Positions 7,938-18,700 of a stretch of 64,000 nucleotides of DNA are shown here, one piece after another (within the stretch, counting starts at the first letter, position 1; each line of letters opens with the position of its first letter). A model generated the notes under the pieces. The model ran no database searches and was not told where the DNA came from. It saw only the letters and a list, made by a program, of their open reading frames with translations. The stretch is from Bacteroides sp. Lineage in GTDB: Bacteria > Bacteroidota > Bacteroidia > Bacteroidales > Muribaculaceae. A program made the position numbers and the translations under genes. The stretch is taken from positions 25,039 to 89,038 of the forward strand of contig JAAVDJ010000041.1 in assembly GCA_014801875.1 (NCBI GenBank). Reading direction: 5' to 3'.

Positions 7938-10900
7938 TTATAAGGAATTCTTATCAGCACCAGGGGCAGCTTGAGATGAGGAAGAAACCGATGCAGTTTT
8001 GGAAGATGAGGGGACAAGGGCCGGATCAACACCTCCGGTTTTTCCGGCATTGGGATCCTTGAACATCCCTGACAGATATTTTTCCTGGAACTTCTGCATA
8101 CATTCCCAGAAAGTCGGAACGAACAGTGTCCCTATCAATCCGTTCAGAGCCATTCCGAACACCACCGCCGTGCCGAGTTCTATACGACTGTTGGCGCCTG
8201 CGCCCGTAGAGAACATCATGGGCATGACTCCGAATACGAAAGCACATGCAGTCATCATGATAGGACGGAAACGAATCACTCCTGCATCGTGGGCGGCCTT
8301 TCTTATTGGCTGTCCGTTCTTTCGGAAATCCATTGCATATTCCACAATCAGGATGGCATTCTTGGCCGACATCCCGAGCAAGAGGATCAGGCCTATCTGT
8401 GTGTAGATACTGATACTCTCATTCATGAAGATACAACCAAGCACCGTGCCGAGAACTGCAATCGGCATACTGAGCACAACGGCTATCGGATCTGTCCAAC
8501 TCTCATATTGCGCTGAAAGGACAAGGATTGTCATCACTATAGCGAAAATAAAGACGAAACTTATTGTCGTCCCTGCCTGAGTCTCCTGATAGGCTATTCC
8601 GGTCCAGGCATACGAGAAATTATTGCCCACTGCTTCCTTCACAATCTCCTCCATTGCCTTGATGCCCTCCGACGAACTGACACCCTTTGCCGGAGTTGCA
8701 GTCAGTCCGGCCGTAGTGTACATATCATAACGGGAAACGCTCGGTTCTCCCATTGTGGGAGTCACTGTCGTAAAGGCACTGAAAGGAACCATTTCTCCCG
8801 ATGAGTTACGGACCGTCAGCCTGATTATGTCATTGACATTATCTCGGGCTCCAGAATCCCCCATCACCGTCACTTGATATGTTCGTCCGAAATCTACAAA
8901 GTCATTCACGAAACTTCCTCCCATATATGAGGTGAGTGTGCTGTAGACATCCGAGAGTTCTATTCCGAGTAGCTGAACCCTGTCGCGATCAACATTTATT
9001 GTATATTGAGGAACGGCTCCCTGATACATCGTGGTGACAGATTTTATGCGGGGGTCGTCGGCTGCCTTATCTTGAATATCCTTCAAAGCCTGTTTCAGTT
9101 GTGTCGCTCCGAGATTGTTTATGTCGAGTAGCTGCATCTGCAAGCCGGAGGATTCTCCAAGACCGGGTATTGCCGGGGGATTCAATGAAAACACCAACGC
9201 CTCCTGCTGTCGTGATGCTATCTCATCGACCATATCCATCACCTTGTCGATAGACCCGGCCTTCCCTCGTTTTGACCATGGTTCAAGAATGACATTTATC
9301 CCGCCCATATTGGAGGAAGCTCCTCCCCCCATGAACGACATGCCGGAAATAGACATCACATCCTTGACATAAGGTATCTTCTTGATTTCCGCGGACAATT
9401 CCTCAACCACCCTCTCAGTGCGCTCCACGGATGAACCCGTTGGCAGCTCTACAGAGGTCATGAAATATCCCATATCTTCCTCCGGGATATAGCTCGTCGG
9501 CCATTTGACAAAACCATAGAATGCTGCGCCGGCAAGAACAAGGAACACGACCATGGAAAGCAAAGGTCGCGCAAGCATTGACGAGATGATTTTCTCATAG
9601 AGATTCAATACCTTCCCATATCCTTTGTTAAACCATTTATAGAGGAAGAAAGTCGACTCTTTACGGGGAGTCAGGAACAGGGCACAAAGTGCCGGGGTTA
9701 GGGTCAGAGCATTGAAGCCGGAAAATGCGGTCGAAACCGCTATTGTCAGGGCAAACTGTTTATATAGCTGCCCGGTGATGCCGCTCACGAAAGCCGTAGG
9801 GATGAAAACCGACAGAAGAACCAGAACTTCTCCGACAACCGGACCCTGAAGCTCGCGCATGGCTTTCTCCGCGGCCGCTCGTCGGCTTATGTTCCCTTGG
9901 TCGACAAGGCGCGAACAATCCTCCACCACCACTATCGCATCGTCTACGACAATGGCTATCGCAAGCACAAGTCCGAAAAGGGAGAGTGTGTTGAGTGAGA
10001 ACCCCATTATCTTCATCACCGCGAACGTGGCAATCAAGGAAACAGGAATAGTGAGCATGGGGATAATGACCGCACGCCAGTTCTGAAGGAATATCAGAAT
10101 GACCACCATCACTATGAGAGAGGTTATGACAAAGGTGCTGACCACATTGTCAATTGATTCCCTAACGTAGGTGGTGGAGTTTTGGATGACTGTATAATGC
10201 ACCCCCTCGGGAAAATATTGGGAGAGACGGTCAAGCTCTTTCAACACTCCGTCTGCGACATCAAGGGCATTGGCTCCCGGACGCTGCTCCACTCCGATGA
10301 GTGCTGTCCCGTGGCCGTTCACCTTGGCTATCTGCGAATAGCTCGTGCTTCCGAGTTCCACTTTTGCGACATCCTTGATTCTCAGAATACCTCCATCTTG
10401 ACTGCGGAGGATTATATTTCCAAACTCCTCGGGGGTGGTAAGCTGTCCTTTGCTCACAAGGGAATAGGAAAACTGAGCGCCATCAGCATGGGGAGGTGTC
10501 CCGACACTTCCGGCGGAAACCTCCATATTCTGAGCGGTTATCGCTGCCTCCACATCGGCCGGCGTCAGACCTCTCACCCTGAGTGCCTCCGGATCAATCC
10601 ATATACGCATCGAATATTCTCCTGAGCCGAATGCTCCTACTCCTCCCACACCGTCCACTCGTGATATGGGGTCTGTAAGATTTAGCTGGGCATAGTTTGT
10701 GAGGTAAAGTGCATCATATCGCTCGGGGTCATCGCTTTCAAGCGCTACGAAAAGGACATTGTTGCTGCTCTGCTGTCTCACACTCACACCTTGCTCCTTG
10801 ACTGCATTCGGAAGCTGGGCGTTTGCCTCCTGCACACGGTTCTGCACCTTGACAGCTGCCTCATCGGCATCAGTGCCGTTCTCAAAGGTTATGGTCAGGC

Positions 10901-11168
10901 TGTAGGATCCGTCTGAACCGGAAGTGGAGCTCATGTAGAGCATATTGTCGACACCATTCACCTGCTCCTCGATGGGAACACCGATGGCTTGAGCCACTGT
11001 CTGTGCGTCGGCACCCGGATAGGAAGCCGATACCATGACCGTCGGGGGGGTGATGTTCGGAAATTGAGCAACCGGGAGGGTCGTCACAGTCATGAGCCCC
11101 GCGAACACAAGGAGAATCGCCAGAACCGTGGCGAAGATGGGGCGGTCTATAAAAAACTTGGAGAACAT
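7938..11168 (-). CDS. RND efflux pump inner-membrane transporter (AcrB/HAE1 family)
   Basis: 1076 residues, normal for AcrB-type pumps. It starts MFSKFFIDRPIFATVLAI, the family's conserved first helix. The proton-relay Asp pair is in AIVVDDAIVVVED within helix 4, and the two halves each carry a large periplasmic loop. It should export drugs, bile salts or other amphiphiles by proton antiport. Its adaptor and outer-membrane partner are encoded upstream (11186-12307 and 12335-13777; gaps 17 and 27 nt). The C-terminal tail is rich in Ser and Ala and is not conserved in the family. Confidence 0.95.
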   Translation of the reverse strand: MFSKFFIDRPIFATVLAILLVFAGLMTVTTLPVAQFPNITPPTVMVSASYPGADAQTVAQAIGVPIEEQVNGVDNMLYMSSTSGSDGSYSLTITFENGTDADEAAVKVQNRVQEANAQLPNAVKEQGVSVRQQSSNNVLFVALESDDPERYDALYLTNYAQLNLTDPISRVDGVGGVGAFGSGEYSMRIWIDPEALRVRGLTPADVEAAITAQNMEVSAGSVGTPPHADGAQFSYSLVSKGQLTTPEEFGNIILRSQDGGILRIKDVAKVELGSTSYSQIAKVNGHGTALIGVEQRPGANALDVADGVLKELDRLSQYFPEGVHYTVIQNSTTYVRESIDNVVSTFVITSLIVMVVILIFLQNWRAVIIPMLTIPVSLIATFAVMKIMGFSLNTLSLFGLVLAIAIVVDDAIVVVEDCSRLVDQGNISRRAAAEKAMRELQGPVVGEVLVLLSVFIPTAFVSGITGQLYKQFALTIAVSTAFSGFNALTLTPALCALFLTPRKESTFFLYKWFNKGYGKVLNLYEKIISSMLARPLLSMVVFLVLAGAAFYGFVKWPTSYIPEEDMGYFMTSVELPTGSSVERTERVVEELSAEIKKIPYVKDVMSISGMSFMGGGASSNMGGINVILEPWSKRGKAGSIDKVMDMVDEIASRQQEALVFSLNPPAIPGLGESSGLQMQLLDINNLGATQLKQALKDIQDKAADDPRIKSVTTMYQGAVPQYTINVDRDRVQLLGIELSDVYSTLTSYMGGSFVNDFVDFGRTYQVTVMGDSGARDNVNDIIRLTVRNSSGEMVPFSAFTTVTPTMGEPSVSRYDMYTTAGLTATPAKGVSSSEGIKAMEEIVKEAVGNNFSYAWTGIAYQETQAGTTISFVFIFAIVMTILVLSAQYESWTDPIAVVLSMPIAVLGTVLGCIFMNESISIYTQIGLILLLGMSAKNAILIVEYAMDFRKNGQPIRKAAHDAGVIRFRPIMMTACAFVFGVMPMMFSTGAGANSRIELGTAVVFGMALNGLIGTLFVPTFWECMQKFQEKYLSGMFKDPNAGKTGGVDPALVPSSSKTASVSSSSQAAPGADKNSL

Positions 11169-11185
11169 AGCCTTAGAGTAGTGGG

Positions 11186-12307
11186 TTATTTCTTGATGAC
11201 CGGATTAACTTTCTCTCCGTTCCTGACTGTCAGGAGCGCCTTGGTGACATATTTGTCCCCCGGCTTTACACCCTTGGTCACAAGACGTAAAGAATCCCTA
11301 TAGATTTCCCCTACTTCGATGGGAGTATAGACCACCTTGTTGGAGTCGTTGACAAGATAGATATATTTTCCTAACTGGTCTGTTGAGATTGCAGCATCTT
11401 TGACAAGCAAACCCTGCGGATTATAGTCATAAGGAAGCGAAACACTCACATACATTCCGTCCTTGAGTTCGTTGTCGATATTCTTGACTTTCCCTTTAAG
11501 GATAATGGTTCCGGTAGATTTATTCACATCCGGAGCTGTATAAGAAAGGTCAGCCGTATATTGATTCATCAGGGTGTCGCGGAAATGAAGAGGGATTGTC
11601 CTGAATAGGTCTGACGTAAATATCTCTTTCCTCATAGCCATCTGCTCATACTGAAGGTCTTCGATTTGAAACTCCACTGTGAAGTTTTCATTCTCATACA
11701 CACGAGCAAGCTTCACCGGGTTTCCCGAGCCATTGACATAGGTGTTGGCCCCCTGAATAGCGTCGGTGATATATCCTGAGACTGGTGAAGTCACCGTGCA
11801 GTAGCCCAAATTTGTACGCGCCGTGTGGAGAGCTGCCTGCGCGCTCTTGATCGACGCCTCAGCCTGATGATAGGAGCTTTCTGCATTAAGCACCTCCATC
11901 TTTGAGACTGCATCCGCCTGAAGGGCTCTCTTCACTGCCTCATAATGACTCTTGGCATAATCGCGACTGCTTATGGCCGAAGCAAGGGTAGCCTCCGCCT
12001 GTTGCACTGCGTCGCGGTAGGTCGATGCGTCAAGAGTGAAGAGCACCTGCCCCTTGCGAACATACGAACCTCCCGTATAATTCTGGGTCACAATCATACC
12101 GTCGGCCCGGCATATGACATCATATGCGTTGTCAGACGACAGGTAACCTGGATAAGTCTTTCGCAAGACAACCGAATCGACAATCACCTCCGCAACATCT
12201 ATGTCGCGTGGTTTGTCGGCTGTATTGCCCTTTTTATCTTTACAAGAAGGGAAAACAAGGAGAAGTGTAGCCAAAAGGAGAGCCGGGGTAAAGATGTGTC
12301 TTATCAT
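11186..12307 (-). CDS. RND efflux adaptor, membrane-fusion lipoprotein (AcrA type)
   Basis: 373 residues. The signal peptide ends in the lipobox FPSC with Cys22 as the lipid-modified residue. Lipoyl halves flank a short alpha-hairpin (about 95-165), then beta-barrel and membrane-proximal domains follow. It bridges the RND pump and the outer-membrane factor of the same operon. Confidence 0.92.
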   Translation of the reverse strand: MIRHIFTPALLLATLLLVFPSCKDKKGNTADKPRDIDVAEVIVDSVVLRKTYPGYLSSDNAYDVICRADGMIVTQNYTGGSYVRKGQVLFTLDASTYRDAVQQAEATLASAISSRDYAKSHYEAVKRALQADAVSKMEVLNAESSYHQAEASIKSAQAALHTARTNLGYCTVTSPVSGYITDAIQGANTYVNGSGNPVKLARVYENENFTVEFQIEDLQYEQMAMRKEIFTSDLFRTIPLHFRDTLMNQYTADLSYTAPDVNKSTGTIILKGKVKNIDNELKDGMYVSVSLPYDYNPQGLLVKDAAISTDQLGKYIYLVNDSNKVVYTPIEVGEIYRDSLRLVTKGVKPGDKYVTKALLTVRNGEKVNPVIKK

Positions 12308-12334
12308 GGATGAATTATTTACGAAGTTAATGAT

Positions 12335-13777
12335 TTAATTTGCACCGGTATCTGTACAGGTATTGTTACAGGCGATTGTCCAGCCTCCGCCAAGAGCTTT
12401 GTAGATGGTGACGAGTGTCGATAGAGCCGTGCCTTCCAGTTCCACCAGTTCATTCTGATTTTCCAGATAACTCATCTGGCCATCCACGACATTGGAAAAG
12501 GCCGTGAGCCCGTTCCGGTAAAGATCCACTGACAGCACCATGCTTTTGTAGCTCTGTTCCACCACCTTTTTCTGAAGCGTGATGGTGTTGAGAAGGGTAT
12601 TATATTGGATAAGGGCATTATCGACTTCCTGAAGTGCGTTGAGGACAGTCATGTTGTAATCATCTATGGCAGCTTCCATCTGAAGACGTGCCTCGGCAAG
12701 TCGGGCATTACGTGCCATACCCTCGAAAATGGTCCAGGAAAGTTGTGGTGCCACAGAATAATAGAGGGAATGAGCGCCAAAAAGATTCTTGATATTGTGC
12801 GCCTCAGTCCCTATAGATCCTGTCAGGGAGAGTGTGGGGAGGAAATCCGCCTTCGCCACCCCTATGAGGGCTGCATATTCAGCAAGCTGGAGCTCAGATT
12901 GCACTATATCAGGTCTGCGCCGGAGAATATCGGCAGGCACTCCGGCTGAAATTTGCTGAACGAATCCGGGCATCGGTTTTGGATGAATCACCTTTTCCGT
13001 CACCTCTCCCGGATCAACTCCGATAAGCACCGAAATCGTGTTGATGAGGGTCTTCACCTTTGCTTCTAACGAAGGGAGTTTAGACTGAGTGCTATAGAGC
13101 ACGATACGAGCCTGCGTTACATCCAACATGTTGCCAAGCTCGGCATCAAATCGAGCCTCGGTGAGTTTAACGACTTGCTGCTGATGCTCGATATGGTCGT
13201 TGGCCATCTGTATCTGACGCTGTGTGGTGCGCAATTCAAGATAAGAAGTGGCGACGTCTGCGCAAAGACTGACAAGCACAGCATCATAGTCAGCTCGCGC
13301 CACATTATATGCAGCCTTTTTAGCCGCTACATTCTTGCGAACCCGTCCGAAGACGTCTATCTCCCAGTTCATGTCCGCACCCAGTGTGAAAGATGAGGAA
13401 GAGGATGAACGCACCACAGGGTCTTCGGCAGCTCCACTGTCCTGACTTCTGCTCCACCCCGCAGAAGCGTTAAGAGTAGGAAAATAAGAAGCCTTGGCCT
13501 GACGCACGATTTGCGAAGCCATATCTATACGTTTGAGGGCAGCTGCGACATTATAATTGTTGTTGACAGCTTTCTCAATCAAATCTGTCAGAACAGGATC
13601 CTGAAACGACTGCCACCATGCGTCATCCGTAGGAAGGGTCTGAAAACACTGCTGAGACATTTGCCAGGAGGTCGGCAGAGAATCAGCGGAAAGACGATAT
13701 GTGTCAGCGTGGACGCTAAAAGAAGAGAGAACCACAGCAAAAGAAGCGAGTAAAACTCGTGGAGGTTGAATAGCCAT
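12335..13777 (-). CDS. RND efflux outer-membrane factor (OprM/NodT type)
   Basis: 480 residues with a signal peptide (about 1-24, ending VHAD). Two outer-membrane-efflux repeats are visible, with the NodT-type pattern RRRPDIVQSELQLA near residue 285. It is the first gene of the RND operon. The upstream gap (13778-13971) has no clear TAnnTTTG promoter, but it holds the small inverted repeat listed separately. Confidence 0.9.
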   Translation of the reverse strand: MAIQPPRVLLASFAVVLSSFSVHADTYRLSADSLPTSWQMSQQCFQTLPTDDAWWQSFQDPVLTDLIEKAVNNNYNVAAALKRIDMASQIVRQAKASYFPTLNASAGWSRSQDSGAAEDPVVRSSSSSSFTLGADMNWEIDVFGRVRKNVAAKKAAYNVARADYDAVLVSLCADVATSYLELRTTQRQIQMANDHIEHQQQVVKLTEARFDAELGNMLDVTQARIVLYSTQSKLPSLEAKVKTLINTISVLIGVDPGEVTEKVIHPKPMPGFVQQISAGVPADILRRRPDIVQSELQLAEYAALIGVAKADFLPTLSLTGSIGTEAHNIKNLFGAHSLYYSVAPQLSWTIFEGMARNARLAEARLQMEAAIDDYNMTVLNALQEVDNALIQYNTLLNTITLQKKVVEQSYKSMVLSVDLYRNGLTAFSNVVDGQMSYLENQNELVELEGTALSTLVTIYKALGGGWTIACNNTCTDTGAN

Positions 13778-13797
13778 ATAGTGGAGTTGCTAAAGAG

Positions 13798-13815
13798 GTT
13801 AAAGAATATTAACCT
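13798..13815. promoter_or_regulatory. Possible operator upstream of the RND operon
   Basis: The inverted repeat GGTTAA-AGAATA-TTAACC lies about 20 bp upstream of the outer-membrane-factor start codon. The position suits a repressor site, but there is no regulator gene nearby and the motif is short. Confidence 0.3.
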
Positions 13816-13971
13816 TATCAACATAACTTTAAAAGGGGCATAAAGGTTTAGAAATAATTTTATCAAAGAGGATTATTTTCGGAGATGTCCGCCATAGTTA
13901 TCGACAAGTCAGAAACTTAAAATTCAAATCATTACATAAGTTATATACAGTAGAATGCAAAAACTGTAAAT

Positions 13972-14012
13972 AAAAAAAAGCGCTTCCGTCTGTCTGAGAC
14001 CGGAAACGCTTT
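13972..14012 (-). terminator. Terminator after tRNA-Gly
   Basis: On the minus strand an 11-bp stem (AAGCGTTTCCG paired with CGGAAGCGCTT, one G-U) with a 12-nt loop is followed by a run of U. It begins just beyond the 3' end of the tRNA gene. Confidence 0.85.
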
Positions 14013-14014
14013 AG

Positions 14015-14087
14015 AGCGGTAAGCGAGGCTCGAACTCGTGACCCTCAGCTTGGGAAGCTGATGCTCTACCAACTGAGCTATTACCGC
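14015..14087 (-). tRNA. tRNA-Gly (anticodon CCC)
   Basis: The cloverleaf is complete on the minus strand: 7-bp acceptor stem GCGGTAA/TTACCGC, D-arm AGCTCAGTTGGTAGAGC, anticodon stem TCAGC/GCTGA around loop TTCCCAA (anticodon CCC, codon GGG), and T-arm with GTTCGAGCC. CCA is not encoded. A strong promoter lies just upstream at 14098-14128. Confidence 0.95.
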
Positions 14088-14097
14088 ATTTGCAGTG

Positions 14098-14128
14098 CAA
14101 AATTATAAATTTAAATTGAAACTTCCAA
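14098..14128 (-). promoter_or_regulatory. Promoter of tRNA-Gly
   Basis: On the minus strand, TTG (-33), a 20-nt spacer and TAATTTTG (-7) fit the Bacteroidota TTTG/TAnnTTTG consensus. Transcription would start next to the mature 5' end of the tRNA, so its 5' leader is very short. Confidence 0.75.
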
Positions 14129-14143
14129 AATATTTTTGAATAT

Positions 14144-14174
14144 TTTGCATTGAGGCATTTTTTTTTTAAATTTG
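14144..14174 (+). promoter_or_regulatory. Promoter of the GYF-domain gene pair
   Basis: TTTG, exactly 19 nt, then TAAATTTG. The start would be near 14181, giving a leader of about 53 nt before the ATG at 14234. It is divergent from the tRNA promoter, with 15 bp between the two -33 elements. Confidence 0.75.
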
Positions 14175-14233
14175 CACAATGATGCGGTCGGCGCGTTTTC
14201 AAGTGCGGACCGATAAATTAAAACATTAGAAAT

Positions 14234-15106
14234 ATGACAGAATATTATCTCGCTATAAACGGCCAACAGAGCGGTCCTTTTTCAAAAGAGGCACTGAAGC
14301 AGCAAAATATCACTCCCGACACTCTCGTTTGGCGCAGTGGCCTGACGGAATGGAAACCTTGTCGTGAATTGTCTGAATTGGATGACCTCTTTGAGGAAGT
14401 GATCATTGCTGAGCAACCTTCCGGCGTTGTCACTCCCCCTCCTCCTCACCCGCTGATGGGAGAATGGTTTGCAATGTTTGGCAACCGAAGGGAAGGGCCT
14501 GCTACAATCGGGAATCTTATCAATATGGGTCTGAACCCTCAGACTCCCGTCTGGAAGCAAGGTATGAACGATTGGGTGATGGCTTCAAGAGTGCCTGAGA
14601 TTATGGCTGAGCTCAACAAAGGAAGCTACGGCACAAATTCCCCTTACGGTGCCCCGCAGCCTACCTACGGACAATCCAACTATGGTCAACAGAATCCTAA
14701 CTATGGTCAACAGAATCCTAACTACGGTCAGCCAAATTATGGCTCCCCGCAACCTAACTACGACCAGCCCAACTATGGCCAAACAAACCCTACCTACGGT
14801 CAGCAGAATTCCAATTACGGATTTCAGAACTCTCTCCAGTCAGGCTATCAACGGTTGATTAACCGGAAAGACTGGCTTGCACCGGCCATTATTGCGACTG
14901 TCCTCAGTGCTTGCTCTTGCATCGGAATAATATTCGGCATAATTGCCATCGTGCAGGCAAACAAAGCCAACACTCTTTATGCGGCAGGTTATGAACAACA
15001 GGCGGAAAGAGCAAACTCTAACGCAAAGACGATGACCCTCATCACTTTCGGATTTGCGGTTCTGTCAATTTTGGGTGGCATTATCAATGTTATTTTCAAT
15101 AGCTGA
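14234..15106 (+). CDS. Double GYF_2-domain membrane protein with Tyr/Asn/Gln/Gly-rich linker and CD225-like tail
   Basis: 290 residues. Two GYF_2-like modules lie at about 3-52 and 77-125; both have the pattern W-[ST]-G-x-x-x-W or W-K-Q-G-x-x-x-W. Residues 141-200 are a low-complexity linker of NYGQQNP/NYGQPNYG-type repeats. The end (214-288) has two membrane helices separated by a loop with NKANTLYAAGYEQQAERANSNAK, which resembles the CD225/dispanin pattern. GYF modules bind proline-rich or processed peptides in other systems; no substrate is known here. The N-terminus has no signal peptide, so the GYF modules are probably cytoplasmic. The next gene is a smaller relative. Confidence 0.75.
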   Translation: MTEYYLAINGQQSGPFSKEALKQQNITPDTLVWRSGLTEWKPCRELSELDDLFEEVIIAEQPSGVVTPPPPHPLMGEWFAMFGNRREGPATIGNLINMGLNPQTPVWKQGMNDWVMASRVPEIMAELNKGSYGTNSPYGAPQPTYGQSNYGQQNPNYGQQNPNYGQPNYGSPQPNYDQPNYGQTNPTYGQQNSNYGFQNSLQSGYQRLINRKDWLAPAIIATVLSACSCIGIIFGIIAIVQANKANTLYAAGYEQQAERANSNAKTMTLITFGFAVLSILGGIINVIFNS

Positions 15107-15123
15107 ATTTTCAAGCCGGGAAT

Positions 15124-15705
15124 ATGATTGATTTGGAAAAGGCTTCCCCTAAATATTTTGTCAGAATCGACGGCGAGCAGCGTGGCCCTTTCCCTTTGGA
15201 GCAATTAGCTGAAAAAGGTGTGCGTCCATCCACGTATGTTTGGTGTGCCGGAATGGATGATTGGGAAAAAGCGGAGGATGTGCCGGATATATGCCGTATG
15301 TTTCGAAATCGCCTTCATGACCTCATGCATCCCAAAAGCGTTGAGGCTGAACACAGGCACTACCCTCCCGGAGAAGAGCTCCTGGAGGAAACTCCTGCCC
15401 CAAGTCGTTTTGACCCCATGCTCGGAAATGGAGAGAAACTGCCTTCGCTCGAAGAGATTGAAGCTCGGGAAAATCATGACCTCCCCCCTACCCCCATGCT
15501 GATTCCGGCTATTTTAGTAGCAATTCTTTTTTGTCCGATTGTAGGGGCTATAGCGGTATATTATGCCATAAAAAGTAGAAATGCTTGGAAAAACGGAGAT
15601 AAAGACAAAGCTCATGATTATAACCGGAGCGCGAAAATGTGGACGGGAATAACGTTCTTCATAGGTTTGATTCTCGCCGCATTCATGATAAGGAAAAATC
15701 TTTGA
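15124..15705 (+). CDS. GYF_2-domain protein with CD225/dispanin-like tail
   Basis: 193 residues: one GYF_2-like module (about 10-60, pattern YVWCAGMDDW), a Pro/Glu-rich linker (75-120), then two hydrophobic segments (about 124-148 and 172-190). The loop SRNAWKNGDKDKAHDYNRSA followed by KMW is characteristic of CD225/dispanin proteins. It starts 17 nt after its larger relative and is probably cotranscribed. Role unknown. A strong terminator follows. Confidence 0.75.
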   Translation: MIDLEKASPKYFVRIDGEQRGPFPLEQLAEKGVRPSTYVWCAGMDDWEKAEDVPDICRMFRNRLHDLMHPKSVEAEHRHYPPGEELLEETPAPSRFDPMLGNGEKLPSLEEIEARENHDLPPTPMLIPAILVAILFCPIVGAIAVYYAIKSRNAWKNGDKDKAHDYNRSAKMWTGITFFIGLILAAFMIRKNL

Positions 15706-15730
15706 AACATAATCATATAGAAAACGAATA

Positions 15731-15761
15731 AAAAAAGGAGACGCCGCGCGTCTCCTTTTTT
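15731..15761. terminator. Bidirectional terminator between the GYF pair and secA
   Basis: GGAGACG pairs with CGTCTCC around a 5-nt loop, flanked by A6 and T6 runs. It suits transcripts arriving from either side (GYF pair from the left, secA from the right). Confidence 0.9.
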
Positions 15762-15777
15762 ATTCGTTGATACTCTG

Positions 15778-18700
15778 TCACTGCTGATTTTTACCATGAC
15801 AGTTCTTGTATTTCTTACCGCTTCCACAAGGGCAGAGGTCATTACGTCCAACCTTAGGAGTAGCCTTCATCGGTTGCTTCTGTGCCTCTTCCCTGTTGGT
15901 TGTGGCATTCTTGGCAGCCTCGCGCTGAGCTGATTCTCCGGGATAGCTGTCGCGGGTGGTGCTGTAGTTGGCATAAGCACTGGGAGCGGCACCGGCTGTG
16001 GAGGAATATCCTGTGCTAATCCGCTGTTGTTGCTGACGCGCCTCGTAAGCCTCCTGAGCTTTTCTCTGCTGTTCCGCCTCTGCTGCCGCGGCAGCCTCTC
16101 GCGCAGCCTTGGCTTCTTCATAATCGGGAACCGCAAGCTTACCACGCATCAATGTTGCCACTGCCTTGGAGTTCATGTCCCAAAGCATTTTCTTCCAGAG
16201 CTCATATGCCTCAAGCTTATATATCACGAGGGGATCCTTCTGCTCGTAAGAGGCATTTTGCACTGACTTGCGGAGCTCATCCATCTCTCGGAGCTGTTCT
16301 TGCCATGCCTTGTCGATAGAAGACAGAAGCACTGTCTTTTCCCATGCCTTTGTGAGTGCGGCACAATTGTTTTCATACGCCTCCTGAATATCACAGCGGA
16401 TGTTGAAGACCCTTCTGCCGTCAGAAATAGGCACACCCACCGGACCTGTAGCGTTGTGCTCCTCGACAAACTCCTTAATATATGGCATTGCACCCTCAGC
16501 GAGTTTCTGTTTGTTGCGAGTATAAGTGTGCATTGCAGCGTCTGCAAGCTTGTCTGTCACGGTGTTGACATCCATTTTCGCATATTCCTCGGCTGTGAAC
16601 GGAAGATCTATTGCAAGAGCTTTCCTTACTTCGCTGTTAAGCTCATCATATCCTCCCTCATACCTGCCTGAAGCAAGCGCCTCGGCTGTCTCATAAATCA
16701 TGTTGGCGATATCTGTGCCTATTCTCTCTCCCTTGAGAGCGTTCTGACGACGGCCGTAGACACCCTTACGCTGGGCATTCATAACATCGTCGTATTCCAC
16801 AAGACGCTTACGGATTCCGAAGTTGTTCTCCTCCACACGTTTCTGTGCGTTTTCGATAGACTTGGTCACCATCTTGCTTTCAATCATGTCTCCTTCCTGG
16901 AAACCGAGGCGGTCAAGAGTCTTGACAATTCGGTCGTTGGCGAAAAGACGCATCACTGTGTCTTCAAAAGAAACGAAGAACACTGATGAACCGGGGTCGC
17001 CCTGACGGCCGGCACGTCCGCGCAGCTGGCGGTCGACACGACGCGACTCGTGACGCTCTGTGCCTATGATGGCCAGACCTCCCGCTTCCTTAACTTCGGG
17101 AGGTAGTTTGATATCCGTACCACGACCTGCCATATTGGTAGCGATGGTGACGGTGCCGGTCTTACCGGCCTGAGCGACAATCTCAGCCTCCTTCTGATGG
17201 AACTTGGCGTTAAGGACCTGATGGGGAATGCGTCGGAGCTGAAGCATCTTGGAAAGAAGCTCGGATATCTCGACAGAGGTCGTACCGACAAGTACCGGAC
17301 GACCGGCCTTAACCATATCCTCTACCTCTTGAATCACCGCTGCGTATTTCTCTTTCTTTGTGCGATACACACGGTCGTTCTGGTCATTACGGATGACAGG
17401 ACGGTTGGTAGGAATCTCTGTCACCTCAAGCTTATAGATATCATAGAACTCTCCGACCTCGGTCATAGCGGTACCGGTCATGCCGGCAAGCTTGCGATAC
17501 ATACGGAAATAGTTCTGGAGAGTGATTGTGGCATAGGTCTGTGTAGCCGCCTCCACTTTCACACCCTCTTTGGCCTCGATTGCCTGATGGAGACCATCGC
17601 TGTAGCGACGACCCTCCATGATACGTCCTGTCTGTTCGTCGACAATCTTGATTTTGTTGTCGTCGATGACATATTCCACATCCTTGTCAAACAAGGTGTA
17701 AGCCTTCAGGAGCTGATTGACTGTGTGGACACGCTCGGCTTTTACAGAATAATTCTGAAGAAGCTCATCTTTCTTTGCCTGATGTTCTTCCGGTCCACCC
17801 TCCTCATTCTCTACTGCCGACAGCTGAGCTGCAATGTCGGGAAGAACGAAAAATTCGGGATCCTGGGTAGTTCCGGTCAGCACCTCGATACCCTTGTCGG
17901 TAAGCTCGATGCTGTGGTTCTTTTCGTCAATGACAAAGTAAAGGGGCTCTACAGCCTTGGGCATCTCGCGGTTGTTGTCAGCCATATACTTGGCCTCTAC
18001 CTTGAGAAGAAGCTGCTTGATACCCTCTTCGCTGAGATAGCGGATAAGGGGGTTATGTTTGGGCAGACCCTTGTAAGCGCGGAAAAGAGAAAGTCCGCCA
18101 TCCTCAAGAAGCTGCTCGGCGGTCAGGGGCTTCTTTCCCTCTTCACGATTCTTGTCGAATTTGGCTATCTTCTCCGGGTCGCCGCTCATGGCAGCGGAAA
18201 TCTTGTCTTTAGCTTCCAGAAGAAGTCCCTGCACGAGCTTACGCTGTGCGTTTACGACTTTTTCTACATTGGGTTTGAAATCGTTGAACATCTGGTCGTC
18301 TCCCTTCGGGACAGGGCCGGAAATGATGAGCGGCGTACGCGCGTCATCGATAAGCACTGAGTCGACCTCATCGACGATGGCATAATAATGCTCGTCGCGC
18401 TGCACAAGATCGTCTGTCTGCGTTGCCATATTGTCGCGCAGATAGTCGAAACCGAATTCGTTGTTTGTTCCGAAAGTGATATCGCTGCGGTAGGCGCGAC
18501 GACGTTCCTCGGAGTTAGGCTCGGTCTTATCAATGCAGTCTACAGTCAGTCCGTGGAACTGATAGAGAGGTCCCATCCATTCAGAGTCACGCTTCGCGAG
18601 ATAGTCGTTGACAGTGACCACGTGTACACCCTCGCCTGTCAGAGCATTGAGAAACACCGGGAGAGTCGCCACAAGTGTCTTACCCTCACCTGTAGCCATC

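Noticed and set aside
17197..18360. A 387-codon plus-strand open frame opposite secA
   Set aside because: secA is intact on the other strand with all motifs; the plus frame is antisense with no family features.
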